Shown here one piece after another: positions 8,836-18,635 of a DNA stretch of 64,000 nt. The stretch is taken from positions 161,168 through 225,167 of the forward strand of contig CALOBV010000012.1 of assembly GCA_942491535.1 (NCBI GenBank). The letters are read 5' to 3'. Made by a program: the position numbers and the translations under genes. Numbering within the stretch: position 1 is the stretch's first letter; each line of letters begins with the position of its first letter. The notes beneath the pieces are model-generated. The model made no database searches, was not told the DNA's origin, and was given only the letters and a program-made list of their open reading frames with translations. Source of the DNA: JAUVKT01 sp942491535 (GTDB lineage: Bacteria; Bacteroidota; Bacteroidia; Bacteroidales; VadinHA17).

Positions 8836-11082
8836 ATGAAAGCATTTACACGATTAAGCGTTTTTTTCTTATTGTTAAGTCTGATACCATCCTGGGCCTT
8901 TGCCCAGTGGAGTACGGATGTTAATGAAAATACTATGGTTACAAATGCGATTAAAGACCAGAGAGAACCCACGGTTATTTCTGATGATAATGGAGGTGTC
9001 ATAATTGCATGGCGCGACTACCAGTACAATGAATCTATCTTTGGAGGCGATATACTGGCCCAGAGACTTAACGACGAGGGATACCTTATGTGGCAGACAG
9101 GAGGTATAGGTGTTAATGCCGGGTCGATAGGTAAGGGTCATTTCAGTCCTGTAATGGTTGAGGATGGCTATGGAGGTGCTGTAATAGCATGGGGACGAAC
9201 CCCCGGATTTTTATATAATTATGACATCTTTGCCCAGAAGGTAAAAAATGATGGCACAAGGCTCTGGGCATCAAATGATGTTACTATCTCAGATCGATCA
9301 GGTACAGAATCATTTCACCAGATGGTAAGCGACGATTCGTGTGGCGCCATACTTACATGGACTCATCTGCCCGGGACTCCCGGATCGACAGATATATATG
9401 CTCAGAGAGTAGACTCAGCGGGTAATCCCATCTGGGACAATAATGGAGTGGAGATTTGTATGGCAGCAGAGAGCCAGTCTTACCCCATGTTGACCAGTGA
9501 TGGTAATAGTGGAGCTATTATTACCTGGGGCGATTCACGCAGGGGAGTGGGACAGTCAGATATTTATGTTCAGAAAATAAGCCACGACGGAGTAGTTCAG
9601 TGGGCAGCCGATGGCGTTATACTTTGTAATAATACTAACTTCCAGGGATATCCTGTAATTATAAGCGATAGCGAGGGAGGTGCAATAATTGCCTGGAGTG
9701 ATGCCAGGGCAGGAAACTTCGATATTTATGCACAGAGGATCAATGCGGATGGTGATCTTATGTGGGCAGAACAAGGAATTCCCGTTTGTAGTGCTGCACA
9801 GTATCAGGACATGCCTCAAATCGTAGGAGATGGAGCCGGGGGAGCATTTGTTGTATGGCAGGATCAGCGAAATGGGAACATGGATATTTTTGCCCAGCGG
9901 ATTAATAGTTCAGGAGCATTGCTCTGGGATAACGATGGTGTAGCAGCAGCTAGTGCTCCAAATAATCAGTATGATCATAAGATTGTAAGTGATAATGTGG
10001 GCGGGGTATTGATTGCCTGGACCGATTACCGAAGCGACCCCCTGGGCGATATATATGCTCAAAGGATAGATGCCTCCGGTACTACTCTATGGAATGATAA
10101 TGGTTCCATAGTATGTGGAGTGGCAGGTTACCAGGAAACTCCAGTGCTTGCTTCAGATGGAGATGAAGGGGCAATAATTGTATGGGCAGATAAACGCAGT
10201 GGAACAGATTATGATATTTTTGCCCAGAAGATAGATAAGAAGGGAGACCCGGGGATATTTATTGATAGTGACCTTGATGGTATTGGAGACCTGGAGGAGC
10301 AAGGCTCAGCTGGAAATAATCCCGACTACGATGGAAATAATGATGGTACTGCTGACAGGCTGCAGGCTAATGTCGCATCTTTTAAAACCTTTAGCCAGGA
10401 ACAGTATGTAAGCTTAGCCGTTCCTGAGCCGCTTATACTTGAAGATGTGCAGGCAATAGATAACCCCGATCCCGATGCTCCAGGTTCTCCTGAGTCTGAT
10501 GTAGATCCCTATGGCTTCTTCAGCTTTACCATAAGCGGCTTGAGTCCGGGAGGATCGACGATAGCAAAACTTGTTCTTCATGGCGGATCTGAAATAAGTA
10601 CTTACTACAAATATGGACCAACCCCTACTGAGAGTACTGCCTGGTATGAATTTACCTATGATGGTGAAACAGGAGCTACAATAAATGCAGATACAGTATT
10701 CCTGCACCTGATCGACGGACTCAGGGGTGATTATGATATTACTGCTAACGGAATAATTGTCGAGCCAGGCGGTCCGATCTACCTGGCAACATCTATTATA
10801 GATTATCATTCTACAGGCTTCGAACTTGAGCCAATTTATCCCAACCCTGTTTCTGGTATATGCACCATACCTTTTTCTGTAGCTTCAACATCAAATATAA
10901 ATATTGAAGTATATGACCTGTCTGGCAGACTTATTAAGTGTTTGTTTAAGGAGATAGTTACTGAAGGGAAGTACCAAACAACATTTGATTTCGAAAACTT
11001 CAAAGAAGGCAGCTATATTCTTAAGATGTCTGATGGGAAACAGTCGGTGACCCGGAGAATAATAAAACTTTCTCAATATTAA
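8836..11082 (+). CDS. T9SS cargo protein built of eight ~50-residue repeats, choice-of-anchor U and type A sorting domain
   Basis: A 748-residue protein with a signal peptide (residues 1-24, ending FAQ). Residues about 40-470 contain eight imperfect repeats, each with a GGAIIAW.D-like strand, a DI.AQ(R/K) strand and a G..LW turn, suggesting a beta-propeller or solenoid. At about residue 476 DSDLDGIGDLEE is a calcium-binding thrombospondin-3-type element. Residues about 510-655 resemble the choice-of-anchor U domain. From about residue 665 (YPNPVSG) to the end is a type A T9SS sorting domain. The protein should be exported through the outer membrane and anchored or released at the surface. A strong terminator follows. 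Confidence 0.88.
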   Translation: MKAFTRLSVFFLLLSLIPSWAFAQWSTDVNENTMVTNAIKDQREPTVISDDNGGVIIAWRDYQYNESIFGGDILAQRLNDEGYLMWQTGGIGVNAGSIGKGHFSPVMVEDGYGGAVIAWGRTPGFLYNYDIFAQKVKNDGTRLWASNDVTISDRSGTESFHQMVSDDSCGAILTWTHLPGTPGSTDIYAQRVDSAGNPIWDNNGVEICMAAESQSYPMLTSDGNSGAIITWGDSRRGVGQSDIYVQKISHDGVVQWAADGVILCNNTNFQGYPVIISDSEGGAIIAWSDARAGNFDIYAQRINADGDLMWAEQGIPVCSAAQYQDMPQIVGDGAGGAFVVWQDQRNGNMDIFAQRINSSGALLWDNDGVAAASAPNNQYDHKIVSDNVGGVLIAWTDYRSDPLGDIYAQRIDASGTTLWNDNGSIVCGVAGYQETPVLASDGDEGAIIVWADKRSGTDYDIFAQKIDKKGDPGIFIDSDLDGIGDLEEQGSAGNNPDYDGNNDGTADRLQANVASFKTFSQEQYVSLAVPEPLILEDVQAIDNPDPDAPGSPESDVDPYGFFSFTISGLSPGGSTIAKLVLHGGSEISTYYKYGPTPTESTAWYEFTYDGETGATINADTVFLHLIDGLRGDYDITANGIIVEPGGPIYLATSIIDYHSTGFELEPIYPNPVSGICTIPFSVASTSNINIEVYDLSGRLIKCLFKEIVTEGKYQTTFDFENFKEGSYILKMSDGKQSVTRRIIKLSQY

Positions 11083-11103
11083 GTATTGATTATATTAAGG
11101 GTA

Positions 11104-11138
11104 GCAGGATTAATAAGTTTAATCCTGCCCTTTTCTTT
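11104..11138 (+). terminator. Rho-independent terminator after the T9SS cargo gene
   Basis: A perfect 10-base stem (11104-11113 with 11119-11128) with a five-base loop, followed directly by a T-rich run (CCTTTTCTTTT). Confidence 0.85.
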
Positions 11139-11152
11139 TGGTATGGATTTCT

Positions 11153-11160
11153 TACTTTTG
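11153..11160 (+). promoter_or_regulatory. Putative -7 box of the patatin gene
   Basis: TACTTTTG fits the Bacteroidota sigma-A -7 consensus TAnnTTTG. It lies between the terminator and the gene and overlaps a possible upstream GTG codon at 11160, which argues for the ATG at 11214 as the start. No good -33 element at the usual spacing was seen. Confidence 0.4.
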
Positions 11161-11213
11161 TGGTGAAACTTCATTGTCAAAACAGGGATGCTTTCCCCCT
11201 TAAAAAGAATTCA

Positions 11214-12086
11214 ATGAAACAAAAAGTAGCCTTAGTATTATCGGGAGGAGGAGCAAGGGGAATAGCTCATATAGGAGCGATTGAAGAACTTGAAGATCAA
11301 GGCTTTGAGATAACTTCAGTAGCAGGCACTTCAATGGGGGCTCTTGTTGGTGGTGTTTATGCCCAGGGCAGGCTTGAAGAGTTTAAAAACTGGATGCTGA
11401 CACTTGATAGAAAAAAGGTTTTTGGACTTGTAGATTTCACTCTTAGCAAGCAGGGCCTGGTAAAGGGAGATAAGGTGTTTAGTGCCATGAAGGAATTTAT
11501 CCCCGATTCCGATATAAGAGATTTAAAAATACCATATGCTGCTGTTGCTGTCGACCTTAATAAAATGGAAGAGGTAGTATTCAGATCAGGCAGCCTCTAT
11601 GAAGCAATAAGAGCATCAGTATCAATACCAACAGTGCTTACTCCGGTTGAAAAAGGAGAGGCACTTCTTGTTGATGGGGGAGTAATGAATAATATCCCAG
11701 TTGATGTGGTGAAACGTCACAGGAGAGACCTCCTGGCAGTGGTAAATGTTAATGCCAATATTCCAAAACCATTACTTCAGCAAGCTAAAAAGGAAGTTGA
11801 GAAATCTGATAGCATCTATAACAAAAAAATTAATGAATTCAGGGCCTACCTTAAAAAGATGTTACCAGAGAAGGATGATGACGAACTTGGATATTTTGAT
11901 CTTTTAAACAGGACAATCAGCTCTATGATTTACCACAATGCCCAGGTCAACCTGGATAAATATAACCCCGACATACTGGTTAAGGTATCAAGGAATTCCT
12001 GCGGAACCTACGACTTTTACAAAGCGGAGGAGATGATTAAATATGGAAGGATGGCTGCAAAGGAGGCAATAGAGAAATATGGCTGA
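11214..12086 (+). CDS. Patatin-like phospholipase
   Basis: A 290-residue protein with the complete patatin signature. It has an oxyanion-hole loop GGGARG at residues 11-16, nucleophile Ser40 in GTSMG, and the dyad partner Asp154 in VDGG. The family hydrolyses acyl chains from phospholipids. There is no signal peptide when started at this ATG, so it should act in the cytoplasm or at the inner face of the membrane. An in-frame GTG at 11160 would give an 18-residue extension but overlaps the probable promoter. The C-terminal third (about 185-290) is helical with charged residues and lacks the barrel seen in some secreted patatins. Confidence 0.92.
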   Translation: MKQKVALVLSGGGARGIAHIGAIEELEDQGFEITSVAGTSMGALVGGVYAQGRLEEFKNWMLTLDRKKVFGLVDFTLSKQGLVKGDKVFSAMKEFIPDSDIRDLKIPYAAVAVDLNKMEEVVFRSGSLYEAIRASVSIPTVLTPVEKGEALLVDGGVMNNIPVDVVKRHRRDLLAVVNVNANIPKPLLQQAKKEVEKSDSIYNKKINEFRAYLKKMLPEKDDDELGYFDLLNRTISSMIYHNAQVNLDKYNPDILVKVSRNSCGTYDFYKAEEMIKYGRMAAKEAIEKYG

Positions 12087-12151
12087 AGGCAATAGAATGA
12101 TTCCCGGGAAATAATACTGGATATGTTAAACTGTATCAAACATTTCTGTAT

Positions 12152-12159
12152 TACATTTG
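12152..12159 (+). promoter_or_regulatory. Putative -7 box of the metallophosphoesterase gene
   Basis: TACATTTG fits TAnnTTTG and ends 16 bases before the ATG at 12176. No convincing -33 element was found. Confidence 0.4.
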
Positions 12160-12175
12160 TTCTTTATTCAACTAT

Positions 12176-13285
12176 ATGAGAGCAATTTTCCCATTTATCA
12201 TTATGCTTATTTTCCTGGCCTTCCTGGTCTGGGCAAATATCTACCTGGCAAGAAGTTTTGGTAAATATTTTGATATTGGAGAACTTAAATCGCTTAATTT
12301 ATTATTTGCTGCCGTTACCGTATTAATGATTTTCGGCTTATTCGGCTTTACAAACTCTACAAGCCTGGTGGGTACCATAGTCTATAAGGTATCGGCTGTG
12401 TTAATGGGACTGGTATTATACCTGTTTATAACAGTTATAATAATTAATCTTCTATCCCTGGTTGTTCCGATTAAAGAGATATACCAGGGAATTTCAGTTA
12501 TTGCAGCTACGATATTAATTATAGTATTCGGTATTTTCAATTCTTATAACCTTAAGGTCAGCAGGCTGGAAATTCCGATTAAGGGACTTAAGAATGAAGT
12601 AGCTCTTATTCATCTTTCAGATATTCACCTTGGTCATTTCAGGGGTGAGAAATTTCTTGAGAGGATTGTAGATATATCCAATCGGCAGGATCCTGACCTG
12701 ATATTAATTACCGGTGATCTTTTTGATGGCAGGATAAGGCTTAAGGGAGAGACACTTGAAGCTCTACGGGAAACTAAGGTGCCTGTATATTTTGTTGAGG
12801 GGAACCACGACGGATACACAGGTGTTAAGGTGATAAAAGATTTATTAAGAGAAAAGGGTGTCAGGGTTCTGGAAAATGAAGTGGCATTAGAAGGCGAACT
12901 ACAGATTATTGGACTAAACCACCTTCTCCCTGATAGCACAACGGTTGGAATGCATGCCACACTCGGAAAAGAAACAATTAAGAATATACTTCCCGGGCTA
13001 AATATTGATCGGGAACGGCCTTCAATACTTTTACATCACAGTCCTGATGGCATACAGTATGCCAGTGCCGCAGGAGTAGATCTCTACCTCGCAGGTCATA
13101 CACATGCCGGACAGCTCTTTCCGATAACTCTGATTAACGATCTTATATTTAAGTACAACAAGGGTTTGAATGAATACAGGAATACAAGAATATTTGTTTC
13201 CCAGGGAGTAGGAACCTTTGGTCCGCCAATAAGGGTTGGTACCAGAAGTGAGATTGCTCTGATTAAACTTATTCCTGAAAAATAA
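12176..13285 (+). CDS. Membrane-anchored metallophosphoesterase (YkuE-type)
   Basis: A 369-residue protein. The first 120 residues hold about four hydrophobic membrane segments. The C-terminal calcineurin-like domain has the full metal-binding set in order: D.H in LSDIHLGH (about 145-154), GD in ITGDLFDG, GNHD, LHHSP, and GHTHAGQ. YkuE-like enzymes cleave phosphate esters, often of lipid or cell-wall intermediates, at the membrane. The exact substrate cannot be read from sequence. The carbonic anhydrase gene starts five bases after the stop, so the two are probably co-transcribed. Confidence 0.9.
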   Translation: MRAIFPFIIMLIFLAFLVWANIYLARSFGKYFDIGELKSLNLLFAAVTVLMIFGLFGFTNSTSLVGTIVYKVSAVLMGLVLYLFITVIIINLLSLVVPIKEIYQGISVIAATILIIVFGIFNSYNLKVSRLEIPIKGLKNEVALIHLSDIHLGHFRGEKFLERIVDISNRQDPDLILITGDLFDGRIRLKGETLEALRETKVPVYFVEGNHDGYTGVKVIKDLLREKGVRVLENEVALEGELQIIGLNHLLPDSTTVGMHATLGKETIKNILPGLNIDRERPSILLHHSPDGIQYASAAGVDLYLAGHTHAGQLFPITLINDLIFKYNKGLNEYRNTRIFVSQGVGTFGPPIRVGTRSEIALIKLIPEK

Positions 13286-13290
13286 TTATT

Positions 13291-13875
13291 ATGCTTTTAT
13301 ACGAAAAAGTATTTGAGAACAATCGTAGATGGCTTAAGGATAAAAAGGCAGCTGATAAAGATTTTTTTCAAAAGCTTGCTTATGAGCAAAACCCCGATTT
13401 CATGATTATAGGATGTAGCGATAGCAGGGTGCCACTTGAAAGTATTACCGGTGCTCAACCCGGAGATCTTTTCGTCCATCGCAATGTGGCCAACCAGGCA
13501 AGCAAGTCAGACCATAGTGTATTAAGTGCAATAGAATTTGCCATTAGCAACTTTAATATAAAGCATATTGTAGTTTGTGGTCATACCCAGTGTGGGGGGG
13601 TAAGTACTGCTATGGAGTCGGAAGATGAGGATACGAACCTCGGATCATGGCTCTCTAATATCAGGTATGTAATGAAGAAACACGATGATGAACTTCACAT
13701 CCTGGATCCGGATAAAAAATATAACAGGCTAATTGAATTAAACACTTTAGAACAGTGCCGTAATATTGCTTCCCTTAAAATTATTCAGTCTTCACAAGGA
13801 AAAACAGGTTTCCCAATTGTTCATGCCTGGATCTATGATATAGAAACAGGTCAGTTGTACGACCTTAATTACTGA
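13291..13875 (+). CDS. Beta-class carbonic anhydrase
   Basis: A 194-residue protein with the zinc ligands of the beta class: Cys42, His98 and Cys101, with the Asp44-Arg46 dyad in CSDSR. The GHTQCGG motif is intact. It interconverts CO2 and bicarbonate, supplying bicarbonate to carboxylases. There is no signal peptide, so it is cytoplasmic. It is translated immediately after the metallophosphoesterase and overlaps the convergent M28 peptidase gene by seven bases, with no room for a separate terminator. Confidence 0.94.
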   Translation: MLLYEKVFENNRRWLKDKKAADKDFFQKLAYEQNPDFMIIGCSDSRVPLESITGAQPGDLFVHRNVANQASKSDHSVLSAIEFAISNFNIKHIVVCGHTQCGGVSTAMESEDEDTNLGSWLSNIRYVMKKHDDELHILDPDKKYNRLIELNTLEQCRNIASLKIIQSSQGKTGFPIVHAWIYDIETGQLYDLNY

Positions 13876-15449
13876 ACAAAGCCCGGAACAGTTTCCATAT
13901 TAGACAGCTTCTTAGTAATTAAGTAACTTAGCCTGGCAATACTTTCAGCTTTTTCATAATCTATTTTATCGGCATCATCACCCGGTTGATGAAGGTCTCT
14001 ATGCATTCCTGAGAAGAAGAAAAATGCTGGTATGCCTTCATCTATATATGACATATGGTCGCTACCTCCCGGAGAATCTTCGTCGTTATCAAAGATCAGG
14101 GGGAAGTCGGTAACTCCCTTATTGATGTCATTAATAAATGCCTCGATACCGGCTATATACTTTTTATTTGTTACAACATAGTGTGCTCGTGTTTCTTCAT
14201 TTTCCGGACCACTTCTTCCGATCATGTCCATATTAAGGTTAAACTTGAGTTTATCCAATGGAACAGCTTTGCTATGTACAAAATATTCCGAACCGTGAAG
14301 ACCCATTTCCTCGGCTGTATATGCAATAAAGATTACCGATCTCTTAAATGGATTCAAGGCAACAGCTTCGGCGATTTCAATTACCCCGGATGAACCGCTG
14401 GCATTATCATCAGCACCATTACATACCTGTCCCATTACCGGTTTAACATGATCAAGGTGGGCTCCTACAACTATATATTCATCTTTCAATACGGGATCTG
14501 TTCCGCGAACCATCCCGATAACATTCTTTGTTGTGATCATTTCCTCACTCACAACTTCAATTTCACTGTTCAGGTAAATGTCTTTTAATAACTGGGGCTT
14601 GTAATTTATAATTAAGTTCTCCTTGTTGGTAAGGGGGTTGCTTTTATTTCCGGCCATCAGTATTTCAAAAACCTCAGGTTTTGCCAGGTAGATTGAAGGC
14701 ATTGATCGTGATTCTTCATTTTGTTCTGCCCCTTTATAGATATATTTTTCCTTCCCAAACGAACTCGGGATCATTGCATAGGGCAGACCCGCAGATCCGT
14801 CAACATCGACAATTATTATCCCAGCAGCACCTTTGTTGAACAGTCCGCCTATTTTGCCCTGGAGTCCCTGCATACCTGTATATTTCTTGTGTATTTCAGG
14901 GGGTAAGACAGGCTCTCCTTCTATAACAGGTGCCCCCCCAATAACGAGCAGTATCTTCCCCTCGGTATCCAATTCTTCAAAGTCGTTCCACTTATAATCG
15001 GGTTCTTCAATACCAAATCCGACATAAACCAGCTCTGTATTATCGTTAGTAATATTACTGGCAAATAATACTTTGAAATCCTTTATATGTGCCAGCTCGG
15101 TTGAACTACCATCTTTGGAGATCTTCCAACTCAGTTCATTCCCAAATACTGTTTTAGCAAAGGGTACACCCTGGAAAAACGAACTGGATCCATCTTCTTC
15201 AGTAATCAAAGGTTCCAGGCCTGCAGCAGCAAATTGTGCAGCAACATACTGAGCCGCAATTTCATATTCGGCCGAGGGTCCGACCCTCCCACCCATAAAG
15301 TCAGATGCCAGAAAATAAATATGTCCTTTAAGTTCATCTGCAGTAATTGATTGGAGAGCTTTATCTGACTGGGCAAGTGCTCCCTGAAACAAAAATATTG
15401 AGAGGGTGGCCAGACCGATAATTCTTGTGCTTTTAAATATTTTAAACAT
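13869..15449 (-). CDS. Exported M28-family metallopeptidase with PA domain
   Basis: A 526-residue protein with a signal peptide (residues 1-26, ending LAQS). A protease-associated domain lies in the middle (about 130-260). The M28 catalytic domain shows the dinuclear zinc set in order: GAHLDH (about 328), GADDNASG (about 346), the general base in EEMG (about 380), MDMIG and GGSDH (about 461). Members are aminopeptidases or dipeptidases that process peptides in the periplasm or outside the cell. The stop overlaps the convergent carbonic anhydrase gene. Peptide use fits the other exported peptidases in the window (S46, M20, C10). Confidence 0.92.
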   Translation of the reverse strand: MFKIFKSTRIIGLATLSIFLFQGALAQSDKALQSITADELKGHIYFLASDFMGGRVGPSAEYEIAAQYVAAQFAAAGLEPLITEEDGSSSFFQGVPFAKTVFGNELSWKISKDGSSTELAHIKDFKVLFASNITNDNTELVYVGFGIEEPDYKWNDFEELDTEGKILLVIGGAPVIEGEPVLPPEIHKKYTGMQGLQGKIGGLFNKGAAGIIIVDVDGSAGLPYAMIPSSFGKEKYIYKGAEQNEESRSMPSIYLAKPEVFEILMAGNKSNPLTNKENLIINYKPQLLKDIYLNSEIEVVSEEMITTKNVIGMVRGTDPVLKDEYIVVGAHLDHVKPVMGQVCNGADDNASGSSGVIEIAEAVALNPFKRSVIFIAYTAEEMGLHGSEYFVHSKAVPLDKLKFNLNMDMIGRSGPENEETRAHYVVTNKKYIAGIEAFINDINKGVTDFPLIFDNDEDSPGGSDHMSYIDEGIPAFFFFSGMHRDLHQPGDDADKIDYEKAESIARLSYLITKKLSNMETVPGFVQ

Positions 15450-15648
15450 GTCTGAATATATATTTGTGGTTTTTCACTGTATTATCCGCATAAGCTGTGT
15501 TAAATAATTTTTCGCAAATGATTAATATTTAACGACGCAATAAATTGTATTATGTTGCAGATTGGGCAATTTATGAAAAAAATCAGCGAATTATGGGACG
15601 TAATTAATTTTTTTTCGTCATTTATCAGAAACCAACATAACACCAACC

Positions 15649-18027
15649 ATGATCAAGAACTTCATTAAGATTGCTATGCGCAGTCTGTTAAAACACAAAT
15701 CATCGACGATAATAAATATCACCGGATTAGCGATTGGCCTGGCTGCCACAATTATGATACTGATGTGGATCCAGCAGGAGTTAAGCTATGATAAATTTTT
15801 TACGGATGCTGATCTCCTGTACAGGGTAGAACAGGATCAGAGCTATGGCGAAGGCGATCCCTATCACGTAAATGTAACACCTGTACCCAGCGGACCCGTA
15901 TGGAAGTCCGATATTGCTGAGATTACAGATGCTACAAGAACAATGTATCTCCCAAGGCTTCTCTTTGAGAAGGATGATCTTATCATTTATGAATCGGGTG
16001 TCAGAGGAGTTGATTCAACCTTTTTCAGGATGTTTGATTTTAACTTTAAATATGGCGAGCCTGGAACAGCCCTGAACGAACCTCATTCTATCGTAATAAC
16101 TGAAGAACTTGCGGAAAAATATTTTGGAGACGAAAACCCAATTGGGAAACAGCTAACTATTGAGAGAGAGGCGGAATTTCTTGTAACAGGGGTCCTTGAA
16201 AAACTGCCCGATAACACAATACATAATTTTGATGCTGTTTTACCATTTGAATTTCTGTATGAGATTGGCGTGGCAAATGACGATAGCTGGGGCTCAAATT
16301 CTATTATCACTTACGTGAAGCTTGTTAATAATGCTAACCTGGAAGATGTCGGGAAAAAAATCACAGATGTAATCACAGAACACAGGGAGAGATCCACCAC
16401 CCAGTTTATGGTTAATCCCGTAACACGGATAAGGCTTCATGGTTATTTCGGATTTGCAAAACCAGTAGGAGCAATAATATATATCTATATATTTGGGGCA
16501 ATATCCCTGTTTGTGCTTGTTATTGCATGTATCAATTTTATTAACCTCTCAACGGCAAGATCAGCGAACAGGTCAAAAGAGATTGGGATTAAGAAAGTAT
16601 CAGGGGCACTCAGTGGATCTATCAGGACACAGTTCCTTATAGAATCGGTTTTCCAGGTCTTTATTGCTCTTATACTTGCTCTTATACTGGTAGGTCTTTT
16701 AATGAGTGTCTTTAATACTATCTCCGGGAAAAATTTTACAGTCTCAGATTTGTTTAAGCTGGAGTATATTGCCGGCTATGTACTTCTGTCTCTTTTTACA
16801 GGTATTATCGCCGGTCTGTATCCCTCTTTCTACCTGGCTTCATTTAAACCACTGGATGTTCTGAAAGGAGAGCGATCTGGCGGATCAAAAAGCGGAAGGC
16901 TGAGAAAAATACTTGTAATAGTACAGTTTGTGTTGTCAATTTTTCTTGCTACAAGTGGTCTGGTTATTTATTCACAGGTAAAATACATGCGGGATATTGA
17001 TATTGGATATGATAAGGATAATACTATTAGAATATCAATGTCTGAAAATATGCAACCCGACTACGCACTATTAAAGACCGAATTGGAAAGACATCCGCTT
17101 ATTGATGGTGTTTCAGCAACAATGTCGATGCCACACAATATGGGAAGTAACTCCGGAGGTTCAGACTGGGAGGGAAAAGATCCTGAGAAACAAGTCCTTA
17201 TCGGGTTTAATGGTATAGACTATGGATATGTCTCTACTATGGGAATTAATATGAAATATGGCAGAGCATTTACAGAAGACTATGAAGGAGATAAGCTTAC
17301 AGATTCTACTGCTAATTTTATAATAAATGAAGAAGTAGCCAGGCTAATGGGAAAAGAAAATCCGGTTGGTTTGAGATTCGATTTTGCAGGTTTTTCAGGA
17401 ACCATTATTGGAGTAATGGAAAACTTTTATTTTAAGCCTGCAAGCGAGGTAATTGAACCGATGGCATTTATATGTGCTCCGTTACCTTATCTTCAACATA
17501 TTGTAGTTAGAATAAATCCTCAGAACAGGGAAGAAGCTCTTGCTGCACTGGATGAGATATGGGCAAAAGTAATACCAAACTACCCTCTTGATTACAGGCT
17601 TATTGCAGATGAAGTTGATGGACTATATGTTGCGGAAACCCGTATGGGTGACCTGTTTAAATATTTTACTTTTCTTGCAATATTGCTTGCATCTCTCGGA
17701 CTTTATGGTTTATCATCTTTTATCGCAGAACAGAGAACAAAAGAGATTGGAATAAGAAAAGTTATGGGTGCCTCTGTTGGTAAGGTGGTCAGTGGTCTGA
17801 CAAAGGAATTTATATTTCTCGTTATGCTGGCTCTTGTTGTTGGTCTTCCCCTGGCGTGGATCTATATGAACAAATGGTTGGCCGACTTCCCATATAAGGA
17901 GGGAATTGACGCACTACTTTTTGTACTTGTAGCTATTGGGTCTCTGTCTATTGCTGCAATAGCAGTGAGTTTCCAGTCCTTCAGAGCAGGAAGAACCAAT
18001 CCGGCAGACACTTTAAGAACTGAATAA
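15649..18027 (+). CDS. FtsX/MacB-type ABC permease, double-length
   Basis: A 792-residue protein with two halves, each a periplasmic MacB_PCD-like domain plus an FtsX permease domain. The first membrane span is at residues about 20-42, and FtsX domains lie at about 280-405 and about 665-785. The coupling motif KEIGI(K/R)K.(S/M)GA occurs in both halves. This architecture belongs to the antimicrobial-peptide-type (DUF/ABC4) permeases common in Bacteroidota, which work with a separate ATPase. No ATPase gene is adjacent, so it is an orphan permease that may share the ATPase encoded at 21812 or one elsewhere. The substrate is unknown. Confidence 0.9.
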   Translation: MIKNFIKIAMRSLLKHKSSTIINITGLAIGLAATIMILMWIQQELSYDKFFTDADLLYRVEQDQSYGEGDPYHVNVTPVPSGPVWKSDIAEITDATRTMYLPRLLFEKDDLIIYESGVRGVDSTFFRMFDFNFKYGEPGTALNEPHSIVITEELAEKYFGDENPIGKQLTIEREAEFLVTGVLEKLPDNTIHNFDAVLPFEFLYEIGVANDDSWGSNSIITYVKLVNNANLEDVGKKITDVITEHRERSTTQFMVNPVTRIRLHGYFGFAKPVGAIIYIYIFGAISLFVLVIACINFINLSTARSANRSKEIGIKKVSGALSGSIRTQFLIESVFQVFIALILALILVGLLMSVFNTISGKNFTVSDLFKLEYIAGYVLLSLFTGIIAGLYPSFYLASFKPLDVLKGERSGGSKSGRLRKILVIVQFVLSIFLATSGLVIYSQVKYMRDIDIGYDKDNTIRISMSENMQPDYALLKTELERHPLIDGVSATMSMPHNMGSNSGGSDWEGKDPEKQVLIGFNGIDYGYVSTMGINMKYGRAFTEDYEGDKLTDSTANFIINEEVARLMGKENPVGLRFDFAGFSGTIIGVMENFYFKPASEVIEPMAFICAPLPYLQHIVVRINPQNREEALAALDEIWAKVIPNYPLDYRLIADEVDGLYVAETRMGDLFKYFTFLAILLASLGLYGLSSFIAEQRTKEIGIRKVMGASVGKVVSGLTKEFIFLVMLALVVGLPLAWIYMNKWLADFPYKEGIDALLFVLVAIGSLSIAAIAVSFQSFRAGRTNPADTLRTE

Positions 18028-18034
18028 GTAAGAT

Positions 18035-18100
18035 AAAAGACAAAAGTATAAAGTTAAAAGTCATTTAATCAGAGAGTTGGAATATAAACTTTTGTCTTTT
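18035..18100. terminator. Inverted repeat between convergent genes, probable bidirectional terminator
   Basis: AAAAGACAAAAGT at 18035-18047 is exactly complementary to 18088-18100, with a 40-base loop. The arms are A-rich and T-rich, as in bidirectional terminators, and the element sits between two gene ends. The long loop makes termination uncertain. Confidence 0.4.
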
Positions 18101-18111
18101 CCCTTTTGTCT

Positions 18112-18579
18112 TTAGGAGAACTGTTTCCCGGATATAGAATCAATATCCAATCGTAAAATGGTGGTCTTAAGCATTGTGCCGGGTTTAAAGGTATAATTAT
18201 CTTTCCCGGTATAGTGCTTCATCAGGCAGTTTAGTCCTATGTTTCTCTCTTCTTCGTCCTTTACAATATATATTTTCCCCGTACCCATAACCGAGCTGTA
18301 CAGCATTGAGTAGTCGCAGGCAGCATCGCCATCGGTAAGGATATGATCGGTGTCCATCTCAAAACACACATTATTGTTTTTAGCTATTATATCTATCTTT
18401 CTTCCTCTGGTGGCACAATGAAAATATAAGCATGAAGGATCCCCTTTCATATACCCGAAGTTAAGAGGTACAATATAGGGCATGTTGTTATCTGAAAGAC
18501 CGATCCGGCAGACATCACACCTGGAAATTATCTCCTCAATTACCTGATTATCTTTTATTTCTCTCTCTTTTCTTCTCAT
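18112..18579 (-). CDS. Pyridoxamine 5'-phosphate oxidase family protein (NimA-like)
   Basis: A 155-residue split-barrel flavoprotein-like sequence. It has the start MRRKEREI, then CRIGLSDNNMPYIVPLNFGY, YFHCATRGRKIDII and VCFEMD, and later VMGTGKIYIV and LMKHYTG. These are the hallmarks of the NimA / 5-nitroimidazole-reductase-like branch. Some Nim proteins reduce nitroimidazole drugs, but most chromosomal members have no tested activity, so a resistance claim is not justified here. It is cytoplasmic and single-domain, and the gene is convergent with the permease at 15649. Confidence 0.88.
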   Translation of the reverse strand: MRRKEREIKDNQVIEEIISRCDVCRIGLSDNNMPYIVPLNFGYMKGDPSCLYFHCATRGRKIDIIAKNNNVCFEMDTDHILTDGDAACDYSMLYSSVMGTGKIYIVKDEEERNIGLNCLMKHYTGKDNYTFKPGTMLKTTILRLDIDSISGKQFS

Positions 18580-18635
18580 ATTATATGCAATTTACTTAGT
18601 ATTCGAAATATATCACCTCGAATATCAAATGTCGC

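Noticed and set aside
18112..18579. Nitroimidazole resistance gene (nim)
   Set aside because: The family match is to the broad PNPOx/NimA-like group, most members of which are unrelated to drug resistance; no linked insertion sequence is present.
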